Part shown: in pieces, positions 53,393-59,922 of the stretch | Position numbering within the stretch: position 1 is the first letter of the stretch | Layout: the number at the start of each line of letters is the position of its first letter | Notes under the pieces: model-generated | Told to the model about the DNA's origin: nothing | Databases searched by the model: none | The model's input: only the letters and a program-made list of their open reading frames with translations | Source of the DNA: CBHTSZ01 sp966095765 | GTDB lineage: Bacteria; Patescibacteriota; Saccharimonadia; Saccharimonadales; Saccharimonadaceae | Direction of reading: 5' to 3' | Length of the DNA stretch: 64,000 nt | Assembly (NCBI GenBank): GCA_966095765.1 | Contig: CBHTSZ010000001.1 | Span: forward strand, 1-64,000 | Made by a program: the position numbers and the translations under genes

Positions 53393-53807
53393 AAAACAGC
53401 GAGAGCTACTCACCTTTATCGATGGCTTTATCGCCGGGCATGGTTACGGTCCTAGTTACCGTGAGATCATGCGAGCCCTCAACTACAAGTCGGTTTCAAC
53501 CGTGGCGGTTCATGTAAATGGACTAATCAGTAAAGGTCACCTCATCAAACGTGACCGCTCAGCTCGCTCACTCGAGGTCGTAAAGCATACTCTCGACCAA
53601 CCAGCCAAAGGCGTGAAGGTGACGGCTGCTGATGAGAAGTGGCTCGTCGACATGATCCAGGCGCGGTTTGATGAATATGACAAAAGTCCGTCGGACAAAG
53701 CCCGTGATGATCTCTACGTACTTGTCGGGGCGCTCCATGTGCTCGGTCTGGACGCTCCAGCGAGCGCCTTCAAGGCCAAGCTCTCACCCCTTGCAAAACA
53801 GGCATAA
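53367..53807 (+). CDS. LexA-type winged-helix DNA-binding protein without peptidase domain
   Basis: 146 aa. Residues 5-72 match the LexA DNA-binding domain: KKQRELLTFIDGFIAGHGYGPSYREIMRALNYKSVSTVAVHVNGLISKGHLIKR (in parts), including the recognition helix. Normal LexA continues into a Ser/Lys self-cleaving S24 domain; here the remaining 70 residues are helical with no Ser-Lys dyad. So it cannot self-cleave in the known way. It may regulate by another partner or ligand. No SOS-like operator was identified in front of it. Confidence 0.83.
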   Translation: MQSEYRPSKKQRELLTFIDGFIAGHGYGPSYREIMRALNYKSVSTVAVHVNGLISKGHLIKRDRSARSLEVVKHTLDQPAKGVKVTAADEKWLVDMIQARFDEYDKSPSDKARDDLYVLVGALHVLGLDAPASAFKAKLSPLAKQA

Positions 53808-53820
53808 TACCTCTATAATC
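53792..53820 (+). promoter_or_regulatory. Promoter of tRNA-Asn
   Basis: TTGCAA (53792-53797), exact 17-bp spacer, perfect TATAAT (53815-53820). Start expected near 53827, about 31 bases before the mature tRNA. The -35 is inside the end of the LexA-like gene. Confidence 0.8.
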
Positions 53821-53857
53821 TTTCGATGTATTCCGGGGTAACCTCTCGGAGCAATAT

Positions 53858-53932
53858 TCCGGCTTAGCTCAGTGGTAGAGCGGATCGCTGTTAACGATTA
53901 GGTCGCTGGTTCGAGCCCAGCAGCCGGAGCCA
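53858..53932 (+). tRNA. tRNA-Asn (anticodon GUU)
   Basis: 75 bases including encoded CCA. Acceptor TCCGGCT/AGCCGGA, D arm GCTC-AGTGGTA-GAGC, anticodon stem GATCG/CGATT (one G-U) with loop CTGTTAA, T arm GCTGG-TTCGAGC-CCAGC, discriminator G, then CCA. GUU reads AAC/AAU (Asn). Confidence 0.96.
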
Positions 53933-53969
53933 TACAAAGTCCGCCTCTTAGGAGGCGGTTTTTGTATGG
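53930..53969 (+). terminator. Terminator of tRNA-Asn
   Basis: Inner stem CCGCCTC/GAGGCGG (53941-53947, 53952-53958) followed by T5, nested in an outer perfect CCATACAAA/TTTGTATGG pairing. Confidence 0.9.
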
Positions 53970-53988
53970 CTATGACTCCATGGCGCGA

Positions 53989-54133
53989 GAACCAGATCTT
54001 TTGCGGAGCAAAAGTGGTTCGGTGAAGCTCGAAAGGAAACTCGTGCTCGCACGTGTCCCTTTCGGAGCGGAAGAGCGTAGCGATCCAGCAGCCGGAGCCA
54101 AGCATAAGCACTTTGCGTAAGCAGAGTGTTTTT
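53989..54133 (+). repeat. Structured repeat, copy A, ending in tRNA-Asn 3'-end sequence
   Basis: In order: hairpin 1 (GAACCA-gat-CTTTTGC / GCAAAAG-TGGTTC, 53989-54020); TTCGGTGAAG; hairpin 2 (GAAAGG ... CCTTTC around an inner CGTG-CTCG-CACG stem, 54031-54063); GCGGAAGAGCGTAG (54067-54080); CCAGCAGCCGGAGCCA (54085-54100), identical to the tRNA-Asn 3' end; and a final stem CACTTTGC-GTAA-GCAGAGTG plus T5 (54109-54133) that can act as terminator. Copy B at 57829 keeps the structure with different bases in hairpin 1. Either a small structured RNA or an integration remnant. Confidence 0.7.
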
Positions 54134-54153
54134 GCCTTTGCTAGGATAGGAAT

Positions 54154-54783
54154 ATGAAGATAGCAGTCATTGCGGCGAATGGAAGGTCTGGCAGGGCGTT
54201 TGTTGAGCGCGCACTAGCTAGGGGGCATATCATAAAAGCGGGCGTTCATAATGCCGCAAGTTTTGCTGAGCGCGCAAATCTCTCCATTGTTACCTGTGAT
54301 GCGACGAATTTAAGGGATGTGGAAGGCCTGATCAGCGGCTGTAATGCGGTAGTCAGCTTTATAGGTCACGTCAAAGACTCTCCTAGCAATGTTCAGTCAG
54401 ATGCCATGAGGGTCGTGACGGAGGCGATGAGAAAGAAAAAAATAAAACGCATAGTTAGCCTTACTGGTACCGGTGTTCGGTTTCCGCATGATGCCATCAC
54501 TTTTATGGACAGGTTACTTAATTTTGTCATCCTGCACATCGATCCCGAAAGAGTTAACGACGGCAAGGCCCATGTTGCCGTACTGCAAAAGAGTGATCTT
54601 GATTGGACCGTGCTGCGCGTTCTAAAGCTGCAAGATGGTAGTACTATGCCATTTGTGCTTACCGAAAGTGGCCCCACAAAACTTTTCGTTAGTCGACGAG
54701 ACGTTGCAGATGCAGCACTCCAAGTTCTGGAGCAAGGGATCTTTATCCATAAGGCGCCAATTTTAAGCAAGGTAGCTCGCTAG
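54154..54783 (+). CDS. NAD(P)H-binding Rossmann-fold protein (NmrA/BVR-B-like)
   Basis: 209 aa. N-terminal MKIAVIAANGRSGRAFVERAL with a GxxGxxG-like turn (ANGRSGRA), then CDATNLRDVEGLISGCNAVVSFIG and KRIVSLTGTG, as in atypical SDR proteins that reduce flavins/quinones or sense NADPH. The active-site Tyr-x3-Lys of classical SDRs is absent. An extended -10 TGC-TAGGAT ends 6 bases before ATG, so a leaderless mRNA is likely. First gene after repeat copy A. Confidence 0.82.
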   Translation: MKIAVIAANGRSGRAFVERALARGHIIKAGVHNAASFAERANLSIVTCDATNLRDVEGLISGCNAVVSFIGHVKDSPSNVQSDAMRVVTEAMRKKKIKRIVSLTGTGVRFPHDAITFMDRLLNFVILHIDPERVNDGKAHVAVLQKSDLDWTVLRVLKLQDGSTMPFVLTESGPTKLFVSRRDVADAALQVLEQGIFIHKAPILSKVAR

Positions 54784-54848
54784 ACTTTTCTATAAGGGTT
54801 CACGCTATGCGTTATCAACGGGTCTTTATGTACTTTAATACGAGGTAT

Positions 54849-55499
54849 TTAAAGGTCGCCCTCACTGATTTTCTCTATTTCAGGAAAATTCAATACCTCG
54901 ATTAAACGAGGTGACGTCGAAATATATTTCTTCCGCTTCAATTTGTTAAGTTCTCTGCTTATCGTTTCGCGTGACAGGCCCGTCCGCGCTGCGAATCCAA
55001 CTTCGTTTGTAGATAATATATAGTGCTTTTCTGTAATTTTTGTAGCAAACCGTTTACAGTCGATAACCATTTCGCATGCCAGCCGGCTCCTAGCTGAACC
55101 CGCCATGAGCATCACCATTCGATCGAGCAGCCCGTCTACTCCGATATAAAGACGACGCAATAAATCAAATACTACATCTGGGTTCTCTTTCAAAAAAGTA
55201 TATGCATCATCAACAGGAACTACATAGAGTTCACAAGGCTGCTCCGTGACATAGTAAAATTTATTTTTTGTTCTGTTAAGTACCCATGACATAGGGAAAA
55301 ACGCCGGGTTTTTATAAAGATTTACTATAACTTCTTCGCCACGGTATGAGATGTCAAACACCTTAACTACACCGCTTTTGATATAGAAGGCGTGATCAGG
55401 AGGCTCGTCCATAAAGATCAGGATCTGACCCTTTGGGTAGATCCGCTGCGGATAACCGGTAAAAAATTGCTCGACTTTTTCCTGTACCTGGGTATCCAT
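54849..55499 (-). CDS. Crp/Fnr family transcription regulator 1
   Basis: 216 aa from ATG 55499, chosen because AGGAGGG lies just upstream. Cyclic-nucleotide-binding-like beta roll about 10-115 (IYPKGQILIFMDEPPDHAFYIKSGVVKVFD in parts), dimer helix about 118-145, winged helix about 150-205 with TNEVGFAARTGLSRETISRELNKL recognition region. No Fe-S cysteine cluster as in FNR and no clear cAMP-binding Arg/Ser pair, so the signal is unknown. Its own promoter has the regulon-type site (55544-55557) 22 bp before the -10, suggesting autoregulation. Confidence 0.88.
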   Translation of the reverse strand: MDTQVQEKVEQFFTGYPQRIYPKGQILIFMDEPPDHAFYIKSGVVKVFDISYRGEEVIVNLYKNPAFFPMSWVLNRTKNKFYYVTEQPCELYVVPVDDAYTFLKENPDVVFDLLRRLYIGVDGLLDRMVMLMAGSARSRLACEMVIDCKRFATKITEKHYILSTNEVGFAARTGLSRETISRELNKLKRKKYISTSPRLIEVLNFPEIEKISEGDL

Positions 55500-55515
55500 A
55501 TCCCTCCTCGATGGT

Positions 55516-55557
55516 AACGTATCACTAACTCGAAGAAGGTGCAATCGAAATTATCAC
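55516..55557 (-). promoter_or_regulatory. Operator and promoter of Crp/Fnr regulator 1
   Basis: Minus strand: GTGA-TAATTT-CGAT (55557-55544), 22 bp, -10 TACGTT (55521-55516). A -35 TTGCAC also fits at 17 bp. The site is centred 41.5 bases before the expected start, the class II activator position. The right half-site is poor. Confidence 0.5.
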
Positions 55558-56114
55558 TTTGGAGTGAGAGATTTTGATTCAGCATAATTTACGAAATGCC
55601 TAGCAGCTTTAAGCGTAGCAAAATTGAGCTGGTAATCCCCGCTATGTGTGTGCAGTGTTACGGCAGCAAACCATTTGTTCTCGCTCATGGTGACCGCTCC
55701 AACCTCGCCGTAAGCGACATCCTCGCATAAAGAGTAAAAAGGTCGGACTTTTAGCCACATGATCCGTTTCGTTGTTGCTACGAGCATCGCAAAACCACCG
55801 TCTGGCACCCAGCCATTTATTGCCGCCTTAACCGTTTCTCCTGGATGCAAAAAGCGGTACAATTTTCGGGACTCCATCATCGTAAGATCGAATGGTGACG
55901 CTCCCAGTTTTCGCAGCTGCTTCTTTAGTTCTTGTTTGCGGTTTTTAATATGCTGCGGCTGTTGAATTTTTTGATCAAGAAACTCGGGTACGGCGGGCTC
56001 ATCTAAGTATTTTTTGAGTGCCTCATAACGATAATCTGTTGCTGGAGGGAGACTGGGGTGTGGGGGCACGGCTCCCTTTGCGCTGCCTGAAGATGTTGGA
56101 AAGAGGGTTATCAT
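55554..56114 (-). CDS. Bacterial PH-domain protein (YokE-like)
   Basis: 186 aa. Residues about 1-90 are polar/helical with KKQLRKLG; residues about 92-180 form a bacterial PH-like domain: LHPGETVKAAINGWVPDGGFAMLVATTKRIMWL (in parts), then DVAYGEVGAVTMSENKWFAAVTLHTHSGDYQLNF and a final helix. This matches the YokE/bPH_4 pattern, which is of unknown function, often stress-linked. It overlaps the upstream gene by ATGA, so the two are co-translated. The regulator gene follows 55 bases later. Confidence 0.75.
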   Translation of the reverse strand: MITLFPTSSGSAKGAVPPHPSLPPATDYRYEALKKYLDEPAVPEFLDQKIQQPQHIKNRKQELKKQLRKLGASPFDLTMMESRKLYRFLHPGETVKAAINGWVPDGGFAMLVATTKRIMWLKVRPFYSLCEDVAYGEVGAVTMSENKWFAAVTLHTHSGDYQLNFATLKAARHFVNYAESKSLTPK

Positions 56115-56518
56115 GATGCGCCTCCGTATCGGACTCCAGGTTGCTTGATTGGAGTAAAAAGATAATACATAAAACTGAAAATTGCAGCTTTCGGAGTGGA
56201 GTTCGTTTCTTCGAGTATCTGGGTTCTTGTTCCGCGATTAAGCGGTAGCCCATGAGGTAGCAAATAAGATACAGGAGCAGCATGGTTACTGTTAAGTATT
56301 AGGTGTAAGGTTTCTGATCGAACGGCATCCTCGAACAGTGAATAAATACCGGCGTCCAATCTGTCACCCCTGCCTCGATCTGATTCATTGACTCTTGTAA
56401 GGGTTCCGGTCTGACGAAAGCTTCTCCAAAGATAAGCCGTAGCATCGAGATAAAGTAACTTCATGTCAGGAGAAGTTTGTATGATTTCATATGATCCGTT
56501 AATTACTCCCTGTGACAT
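56111..56518 (-). CDS. Protein of unknown function coupled to the PH-domain gene
   Basis: 135 aa, no membrane segment, no signal peptide and no recognised family. Features: KLLYLDATAYLWRSFRQTG near 20-38, acidic/basic stretch NESDRGRGDRLD, C-terminal FSFMYYLFTPIKQPGVRYGG. GGAGG lies 9 bases before ATG. Divergent from the 56717 gene across a 198-base region with regulon-type sites. The minus strand there carries TCAC-22-TTTAAT (TCAC at 56570-56567), a weaker version of the shared promoter layout. Confidence 0.6.
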   Translation of the reverse strand: MSQGVINGSYEIIQTSPDMKLLYLDATAYLWRSFRQTGTLTRVNESDRGRGDRLDAGIYSLFEDAVRSETLHLILNSNHAAPVSYLLPHGLPLNRGTRTQILEETNSTPKAAIFSFMYYLFTPIKQPGVRYGGAS

Positions 56519-56589
56519 AACGTTTTCCTCCGCTTACTATTAAATGCCATATCAAGATTAGGGGCTGTGACACATGAAGGTATTAGGTA

Positions 56590-56631
56590 GTGATCAGAAT
56601 CATGACGTGGCATTGCCTGGTGTCGTATCGA
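56590..56631 (+). promoter_or_regulatory. Operator and promoter of the 56717 gene
   Basis: GTGA-TCAGAA-TCAT (56590-56603), 22 bp, -10 TATCGA (56626-56631). One mismatch to the GTGA-N6-TCAC consensus. A longer inverted repeat GTAGTGATC (56587-56595)/GATCACTAC (56630-56638) also frames the promoter. Confidence 0.5.
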
Positions 56632-56716
56632 TCACTACATCTAAAGAGTAGAGTTAAGGTTAGAAAGGGGGATAAAGGGTATATCAACCACTAGTTACAT
56701 AAGAAAGGAGAATGTG

Positions 56717-57073
56717 ATGCAACAGCAAACACAGGAAAGGATAGCCAGCGGCATTATTGCTCTCGCAGGGCTGGTAACACTTTCGCTACCACTATTCATC
56801 ACTATCGAAGGTGGAGCGCTCATTAGCCTGCTGTTTACCGGCATATCTCTGACGATACTCGGTCTAGTCCAGTTGTTTGTCCGCAATAGCCTCCCGAGTA
56901 TTCTCAGCGTGTTGGTAGCCATTTGGGGCATGGCGAGCGCCTTCCTGTTCGACATGTCTAATTCAGCAATGATTAGCTTGCTCGTAACAGCCGGGGTAAC
57001 CTTCTTTGCTTCACTTTGGAGTGGATTTGAAGCTTCAGAGCTAGAAGATCAATCCCGCACTTTCGCTCATTGA
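56717..57073 (+). CDS. Small four-helix membrane protein
   Basis: 118 aa from ATG 56717 (AAGGAG 6 bases upstream; GTG 56714 is also in frame). Four hydrophobic segments at about 10-30, 34-52, 58-78 and 82-100; the last 15 residues are acidic/polar. The pattern resembles small SPW/DUF-type repeat membrane proteins, but I cannot name the family. Controlled from the promoter at 56590-56631. Confidence 0.7.
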   Translation: MQQQTQERIASGIIALAGLVTLSLPLFITIEGGALISLLFTGISLTILGLVQLFVRNSLPSILSVLVAIWGMASAFLFDMSNSAMISLLVTAGVTFFASLWSGFEASELEDQSRTFAH

Positions 57074-57241
57074 TATGAGTTAGGTGAGCGAAGCCGCCAG
57101 TCAATGCGAGGTGATTGGCGGTTTTCGCGACTCAGCTATCACCGATCTAGCAACACCGAGTTTGAAGCGGTTGGTCACAATATTTTTATCCGATAAAGGA
57201 TATGTATAAATCAAAGCGCGACATTGCTATAAGGGGGTTAT

Positions 57242-57667
57242 ATGAAAAACGAATCGATTTTAATCGGAGTAATAGGCTTGTTTATTGGCGGGCTCATTAC
57301 CCTTGCTAGCGCTTCTTATGCGGTCAACTCCAATAACAACAGAATGATGAGTATGATGGGCATGCGCACATCAGGGGATAGTTACGGGATGATGAATGAG
57401 GGCGATATGTCTATGAGCGATATGACTGGGAGTCTTAATGGAAAAAATGGTGAGGAGTTTGATGAGGCGTTCATAAATATGATGATCATCCATCATCAAG
57501 GCGCAATAAATATGGCAAGGCTTGCGCAAAATAATGCTAAACATGATGAAATAAAAGGCCTAGCTAACGATATTATCTCCTCGCAGACCAAAGAGATTGA
57601 ACAAATGAAAACATGGCAGGATCAATGGAACTACGAGGACGTGACTAGTAATTCTGGTAGTAACTAA
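57242..57667 (+). CDS. DUF305-type Met/His-rich exported protein
   Basis: 141 aa. N-terminal membrane anchor or signal (about 5-28), a Met-rich region (about 35-63: repeated M-M, M-G-M, M-S-M-S-D-M), then the DUF305 core INMMIIHHQGAINMARLAQ near 78-96 and MKTWQDQW. DUF305 domains occur in copper-handling and ferritin-like proteins; the Met and His residues would bind metal. GGGGG lies 5 bases before ATG, and TGC-TATAAG (-10 57228-57233) sits just upstream. Confidence 0.82.
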   Translation: MKNESILIGVIGLFIGGLITLASASYAVNSNNNRMMSMMGMRTSGDSYGMMNEGDMSMSDMTGSLNGKNGEEFDEAFINMMIIHHQGAINMARLAQNNAKHDEIKGLANDIISSQTKEIEQMKTWQDQWNYEDVTSNSGSN

Positions 57668-57763
57668 TATGTGATTAATGAGTGATTCAGTAGAGTCATA
57701 GGCCATCTGCGGGTAATCGTTTTGCATGAGGCATATTCTGAAGTGCGTCTACTAGCGGGAGCC

Positions 57764-57801
57764 AAGAAAAATACCAGACCATCGTGTCTGGTATTTTTCT
57801 T
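57764..57801 (+). terminator. Strong intrinsic terminator, bidirectional
   Basis: A perfect 16-bp stem (57764-57779 with 57786-57801) around CCAGAC/GTCTGG with a 6-base loop, A-rich left and T-rich right. It ends the transcript of the DUF305 gene. The bases before it, GCGGGAGCCAAG (57755-57766), resemble the tRNA 3'-end/terminator junction at 53923-53935. Confidence 0.85.
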
Positions 57802-57828
57802 ATTCTCGTCTTCGGGCTTCGAACTAGC

Positions 57829-57961
57829 AACCGCCCCGTGAAGCGGGGCATGGTCGCGGTTCGGTGAAGTGAGAAAGGAAACTCGTGCTCGCACGTGTCT
57901 CTTTCGTGCGGAAGAGCGTAGTGACCCAGCAGCCGGAGCCGCAAGTATTTTGCGAAAGCAG
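57829..57961 (+). repeat. Structured repeat, copy B, ending in tRNA-Asn 3'-end sequence
   Basis: Same order as copy A: hairpin 1 (AACCGC ... GCGGTT enclosing GCCCCG/CGGGGC, 57829-57861), TTCGGTGAAG, hairpin 2 block of 27 bases identical to copy A (57873-57899), GCGGAAGAGCGTAG (57908-57921), CCCAGCAGCCGGAGCC (57925-57940), then TTGC-GAAA-GCA (57950-57960). Hairpin 1 differs from copy A in sequence but not in shape, and hairpin 2 keeps pairing through a C-to-T change that leaves a G-U pair. Confidence 0.7.
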
Positions 57962-57989
57962 ACGACTTTTGTTTGTTAAAATGAAGATT

Positions 57990-58133
57990 ATGAACAACAT
58001 CCTCAAAATTGCTGGGTTTATTATTTCGCTGCTAATACTCCTCTTTGCATGGAAAACCAACCAATTCTATATGGTTTGGATTGCTTTTGCGATTTCGGTT
58101 CTGGCAGGGTTTATCCCTGGGGCTAAGAAATAG
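57990..58133 (+). CDS. Small two-helix membrane protein
   Basis: 47 aa from ATG 57990; ATG 57981 is in frame but overlaps the -10 box. Two hydrophobic segments (about 5-19 and 26-43) and a basic end (PGAKK). The extended -10 TGT-TAAAAT ends 7 bases before the chosen start, so the mRNA is probably leaderless. It lies directly behind repeat copy B, as the 54154 gene lies behind copy A. Function unknown. Confidence 0.6.
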   Translation: MNNILKIAGFIISLLILLFAWKTNQFYMVWIAFAISVLAGFIPGAKK

Positions 58134-58135
58134 TT

Positions 58136-58180
58136 GCCAAGCATAACCGCATTGCGAAAGCAGTCTACCTTTGCTATAAA
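58136..58180 (+). promoter_or_regulatory. Promoter of the 58-aa gene, with partial repeat copy C
   Basis: TTGCGA (58152-58157), exact 17-bp spacer, extended -10 TGC-TATAAA (58175-58180), 6 bases before ATG. The stretch GCCAAGCATAA..CA.TTGCGAAAGCAG (58138-58162) matches the tail of repeat copy A (54097-54124), so the repeat tail here doubles as a promoter. Confidence 0.65.
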
Positions 58181-58186
58181 CTGATC

Positions 58187-58363
58187 ATGAAGAAAAAATC
58201 CGATCAAACAAGGCTCAATAAAGTGCTAGTAGGTAGCGTGGTGGTTCTTGCTGTGTATAGCGCGACTCTGACATGGTGGACGGCAGCTACGTATTTTGAT
58301 ACGAAACGTAGTCTGGAGTTTCTGTATACGAACGTTGAGTGGCACAATCCAACCGATCAGTAA
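58187..58363 (+). CDS. Small single-pass membrane protein
   Basis: 58 aa. Basic N-terminus (MKKKSDQTRLNK), one membrane segment at about 13-34 ending in TWWTAATYF, then a polar tail. Short, but supported by an almost ideal promoter with an extended -10 box 6 bases before ATG and by its basic-in topology. Unknown function. Convergent with the VOC gene, 5 bases between stops. Confidence 0.6.
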   Translation: MKKKSDQTRLNKVLVGSVVVLAVYSATLTWWTAATYFDTKRSLEFLYTNVEWHNPTDQ

Positions 58364-58368
58364 AATTC

Positions 58369-58791
58369 TTAGGTGTCTTGAGCCTCTACCGTCCACTCGA
58401 TACCGTACCTGTCCCTGAACATCGCAAAGTACGTACCCCATGGGCTTTCACCCATCGGCATTTCGACTGTTCCGCCTTCTGAAAGACCGGTGAATATCCT
58501 CTCGGCTTCCTCGCGACTCTCGGTGCTAACAGCTATCTTTGACCTGTTTTCATTTTCGTTCACTCGGCCTAGAGCTTCGGGGACGTCGTTGGCTATCAAG
58601 CTGCTTGCGCCGACAGGCAGGACGATCCGCATGATCTTATCGGCTTCATGTTCTGCTACCTGGAACTCGTCACTTTCCAGATCCTTGAAGCGTACGACGC
58701 TCGTGAATTCACCGCCAAATACCGACCGGTAAAAGGTGAAGGCTTCTTCGGCATTGCCGTTGAAGTTGATGTAAGGACTGATGGACGTCAT
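58369..58791 (-). CDS. VOC superfamily protein (PhnB/3-demethylubiquinone methyltransferase-like fold)
   Basis: 140 aa. Starts MTSISPYINFNGNAEEAFTFYRSVFGGEF, then VGASSLIANDVPEA, and ends ESPWGTYFAMFRDRYGIEWTVEA: the two beta-alpha-beta-beta-beta halves of PhnB-like VOC proteins. Such proteins are metal-binding or lyase-like enzymes of uncertain substrate, often in stress or antibiotic-resistance contexts. No clear ribosome site. Confidence 0.85.
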   Translation of the reverse strand: MTSISPYINFNGNAEEAFTFYRSVFGGEFTSVVRFKDLESDEFQVAEHEADKIMRIVLPVGASSLIANDVPEALGRVNENENRSKIAVSTESREEAERIFTGLSEGGTVEMPMGESPWGTYFAMFRDRYGIEWTVEAQDT

Positions 58792-58907
58792 AGATTATTC
58801 CCTCACGGATGAATATTAGTTTCATCTTCATCTTAGCAAATATATGCACCGGTGTATGGGTAAGGGATAGCTTTTGTCTAGGAGAAGAGGTTTGTTAGAC
58901 TAAATAT

Positions 58908-59057
58908 ATGACTACGAAAAACAAATACTACCAGATTGCGGGGATAGTAATAGCATTAGCAGGTGTCGCAGGTGCGCTGACATTGAATGATGCAAAGTAC
59001 AGTATCATTACTCTTCTAGGGGTTATGTTCTTGCTGCTTGGCTCACGTCAGAAATAA
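58908..59057 (+). CDS. Small two-helix membrane protein
   Basis: 49 aa. Polar start MTTKNKYYQ, helices about 10-25 and 33-46, end GSRQK. The extended -10 TGT-TAGACT (58896-58901) ends 6 bases before ATG and a -35 TTGTCT lies 16 bp further up, so the layout equals that of the 58187 gene. Same size and topology as the 57990 product; the two may be relatives. Function unknown. Confidence 0.55.
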   Translation: MTTKNKYYQIAGIVIALAGVAGALTLNDAKYSIITLLGVMFLLLGSRQK

Positions 59058-59169
59058 CTCTGGCCGAGTTACAAATTAGGATAATATCTCTCGTAGGCTC
59101 ATACTATGTGTATGTAGGAGCAGCCACCGTGCTTTTGCTATAACCGTAAAACACGGAAAGGCGCACGAG

Positions 59170-59211
59170 ATGAATAACCTAAAAAACCTAAAAGGCTACC
59201 TGTATGGGTAG
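59170..59211 (+). CDS. Possible 13-codon leader peptide
   Basis: MNNLKNLKGYLYG followed by TAG, preceded by GGAAAGG 8 bases or so upstream. Its stop overlaps the ATG of the next gene (ATGGGTAG at 59204-59211), whose own start has no ribosome site. Translation of the peptide could therefore deliver ribosomes to the following gene. Confidence 0.4.
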   Translation: MNNLKNLKGYLYG

Positions 59212-59443
59212 TGTCAGTCAGGAAAACTTCCTGAAGTCAGTTGACGCGGTGTATATACGAGACGAACTAGTTCGTATGGAGGCTGACTCGGGATATATAA
59301 CGCCCGTTACGTTTACGACCCTCACTGACGACAACAAGCTGCAGTTTGTCGACAAGCATATGGGCTACCTCAGCCGCCACACAAAGATTGATCCGTTCCA
59401 GTACTTAGCTAACCTCAAGCTCATGACGCGACGCGACCAATAA
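59204..59443 (+). CDS. Small soluble protein of unknown function
   Basis: 79 aa, no membrane segment, no recognised family. Sequence marks: LKSVDAVYIRDELVRMEADSGYITP, then DKHMGYLSRHTKIDPFQYLANLKLMTRRDQ (in parts). The start overlaps a leader-peptide stop, suggesting coupled translation. Codon use looks like that of neighbours. Confidence 0.55.
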   Translation: MGSVSQENFLKSVDAVYIRDELVRMEADSGYITPVTFTTLTDDNKLQFVDKHMGYLSRHTKIDPFQYLANLKLMTRRDQ

Positions 59444-59497
59444 ACTGGTGGTTCGAGGCAAAATATCGACGTTTTTCTCTCTGTTAAGCTTTGTTTA

Positions 59498-59539
59498 GTA
59501 ATCTTTTTCACATCTCTCTATATCGATCCGCATTATCGT
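59498..59539 (+). promoter_or_regulatory. Operator and promoter of the GlsB/YeaQ-like gene
   Basis: GTAA-TCTTTT-TCAC (59498-59511), 22 bp, -10 TATCGT (59534-59539). Expected start near 59546, giving a 23-base leader with AAAGGAG. Confidence 0.55.
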
Positions 59540-59568
59540 AGAAATGTAACTAAGCAAAGGAGAACAGC

Positions 59569-59838
59569 ATGGTAGATATCGTATTGTGGATCCTGCTCGG
59601 CGCACTTGCGGGGTGGATCGCGTCAAAGGTGATGAACACCGATGCGCAGATGGGGGCAATGGCTAACATAATAGTCGGTATTATCGGCGCGTTCATCGGT
59701 GGTTTCGTAGTCAGGATGCTGACCGGAAACAACGTTGAGGGCCTGAGCATACCAGGATTGCTCACGGCAATACTTGGAGCCGTCATCCTCCTTGCAATCG
59801 TTAAAGCCTTCACAGGGCGTACCGTACACAGGGTATAA
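59569..59838 (+). CDS. GlsB/YeaQ/YmgE family membrane protein
   Basis: 89 aa. Three helices and the family marks: ILLGALAGWIASKVMN near the start, then NIIVGIIGAFIGGFVVRML and ILGAVILLAIVKAF. These transglycosylase-associated-named proteins are general-stress membrane proteins in many bacteria. AAAGGAG lies 8 bases before ATG. Expected to be part of the local Crp/Fnr regulon. Confidence 0.9.
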   Translation: MVDIVLWILLGALAGWIASKVMNTDAQMGAMANIIVGIIGAFIGGFVVRMLTGNNVEGLSIPGLLTAILGAVILLAIVKAFTGRTVHRV

Positions 59839-59922
59839 GTTGATGAGCGCAGCTCGTCATTAGGATAGAGAAGGGACTTCGGTCTCTTTTCTATCGTGAG
59901 CTATGCTGTGCTTTTCTAAAGT

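Noticed and set aside
53869..54111. Minus-strand open frame of 80 codons across the tRNA-Asn region
   Set aside because: It reads the complement of the tRNA gene, its terminator and repeat copy A (the Gly-Ser-Gly-Cys-Trp product is the usual artefact of translating a tRNA 3' end backwards).
57700..57763. Possible second tRNA before the 57764 terminator, because the sequence ends in GGGAGCCA
   Set aside because: No matching 5' acceptor strand, no T-arm and no anticodon arm could be found; at most a degraded end.
57664..58060. Minus-strand open frames across repeat copy B and the terminator
   Set aside because: They mirror the artefact frame at 53869-54111 and cross a 16-bp terminator stem; the shared protein-like text is a by-product of the RNA repeat.
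59041..59110. Eighth regulon-type promoter before the 59204 gene (GTTA-N6-AGGA then TACTAT)
   Set aside because: The right half-site does not match and the gap is 20, not 22 bp.
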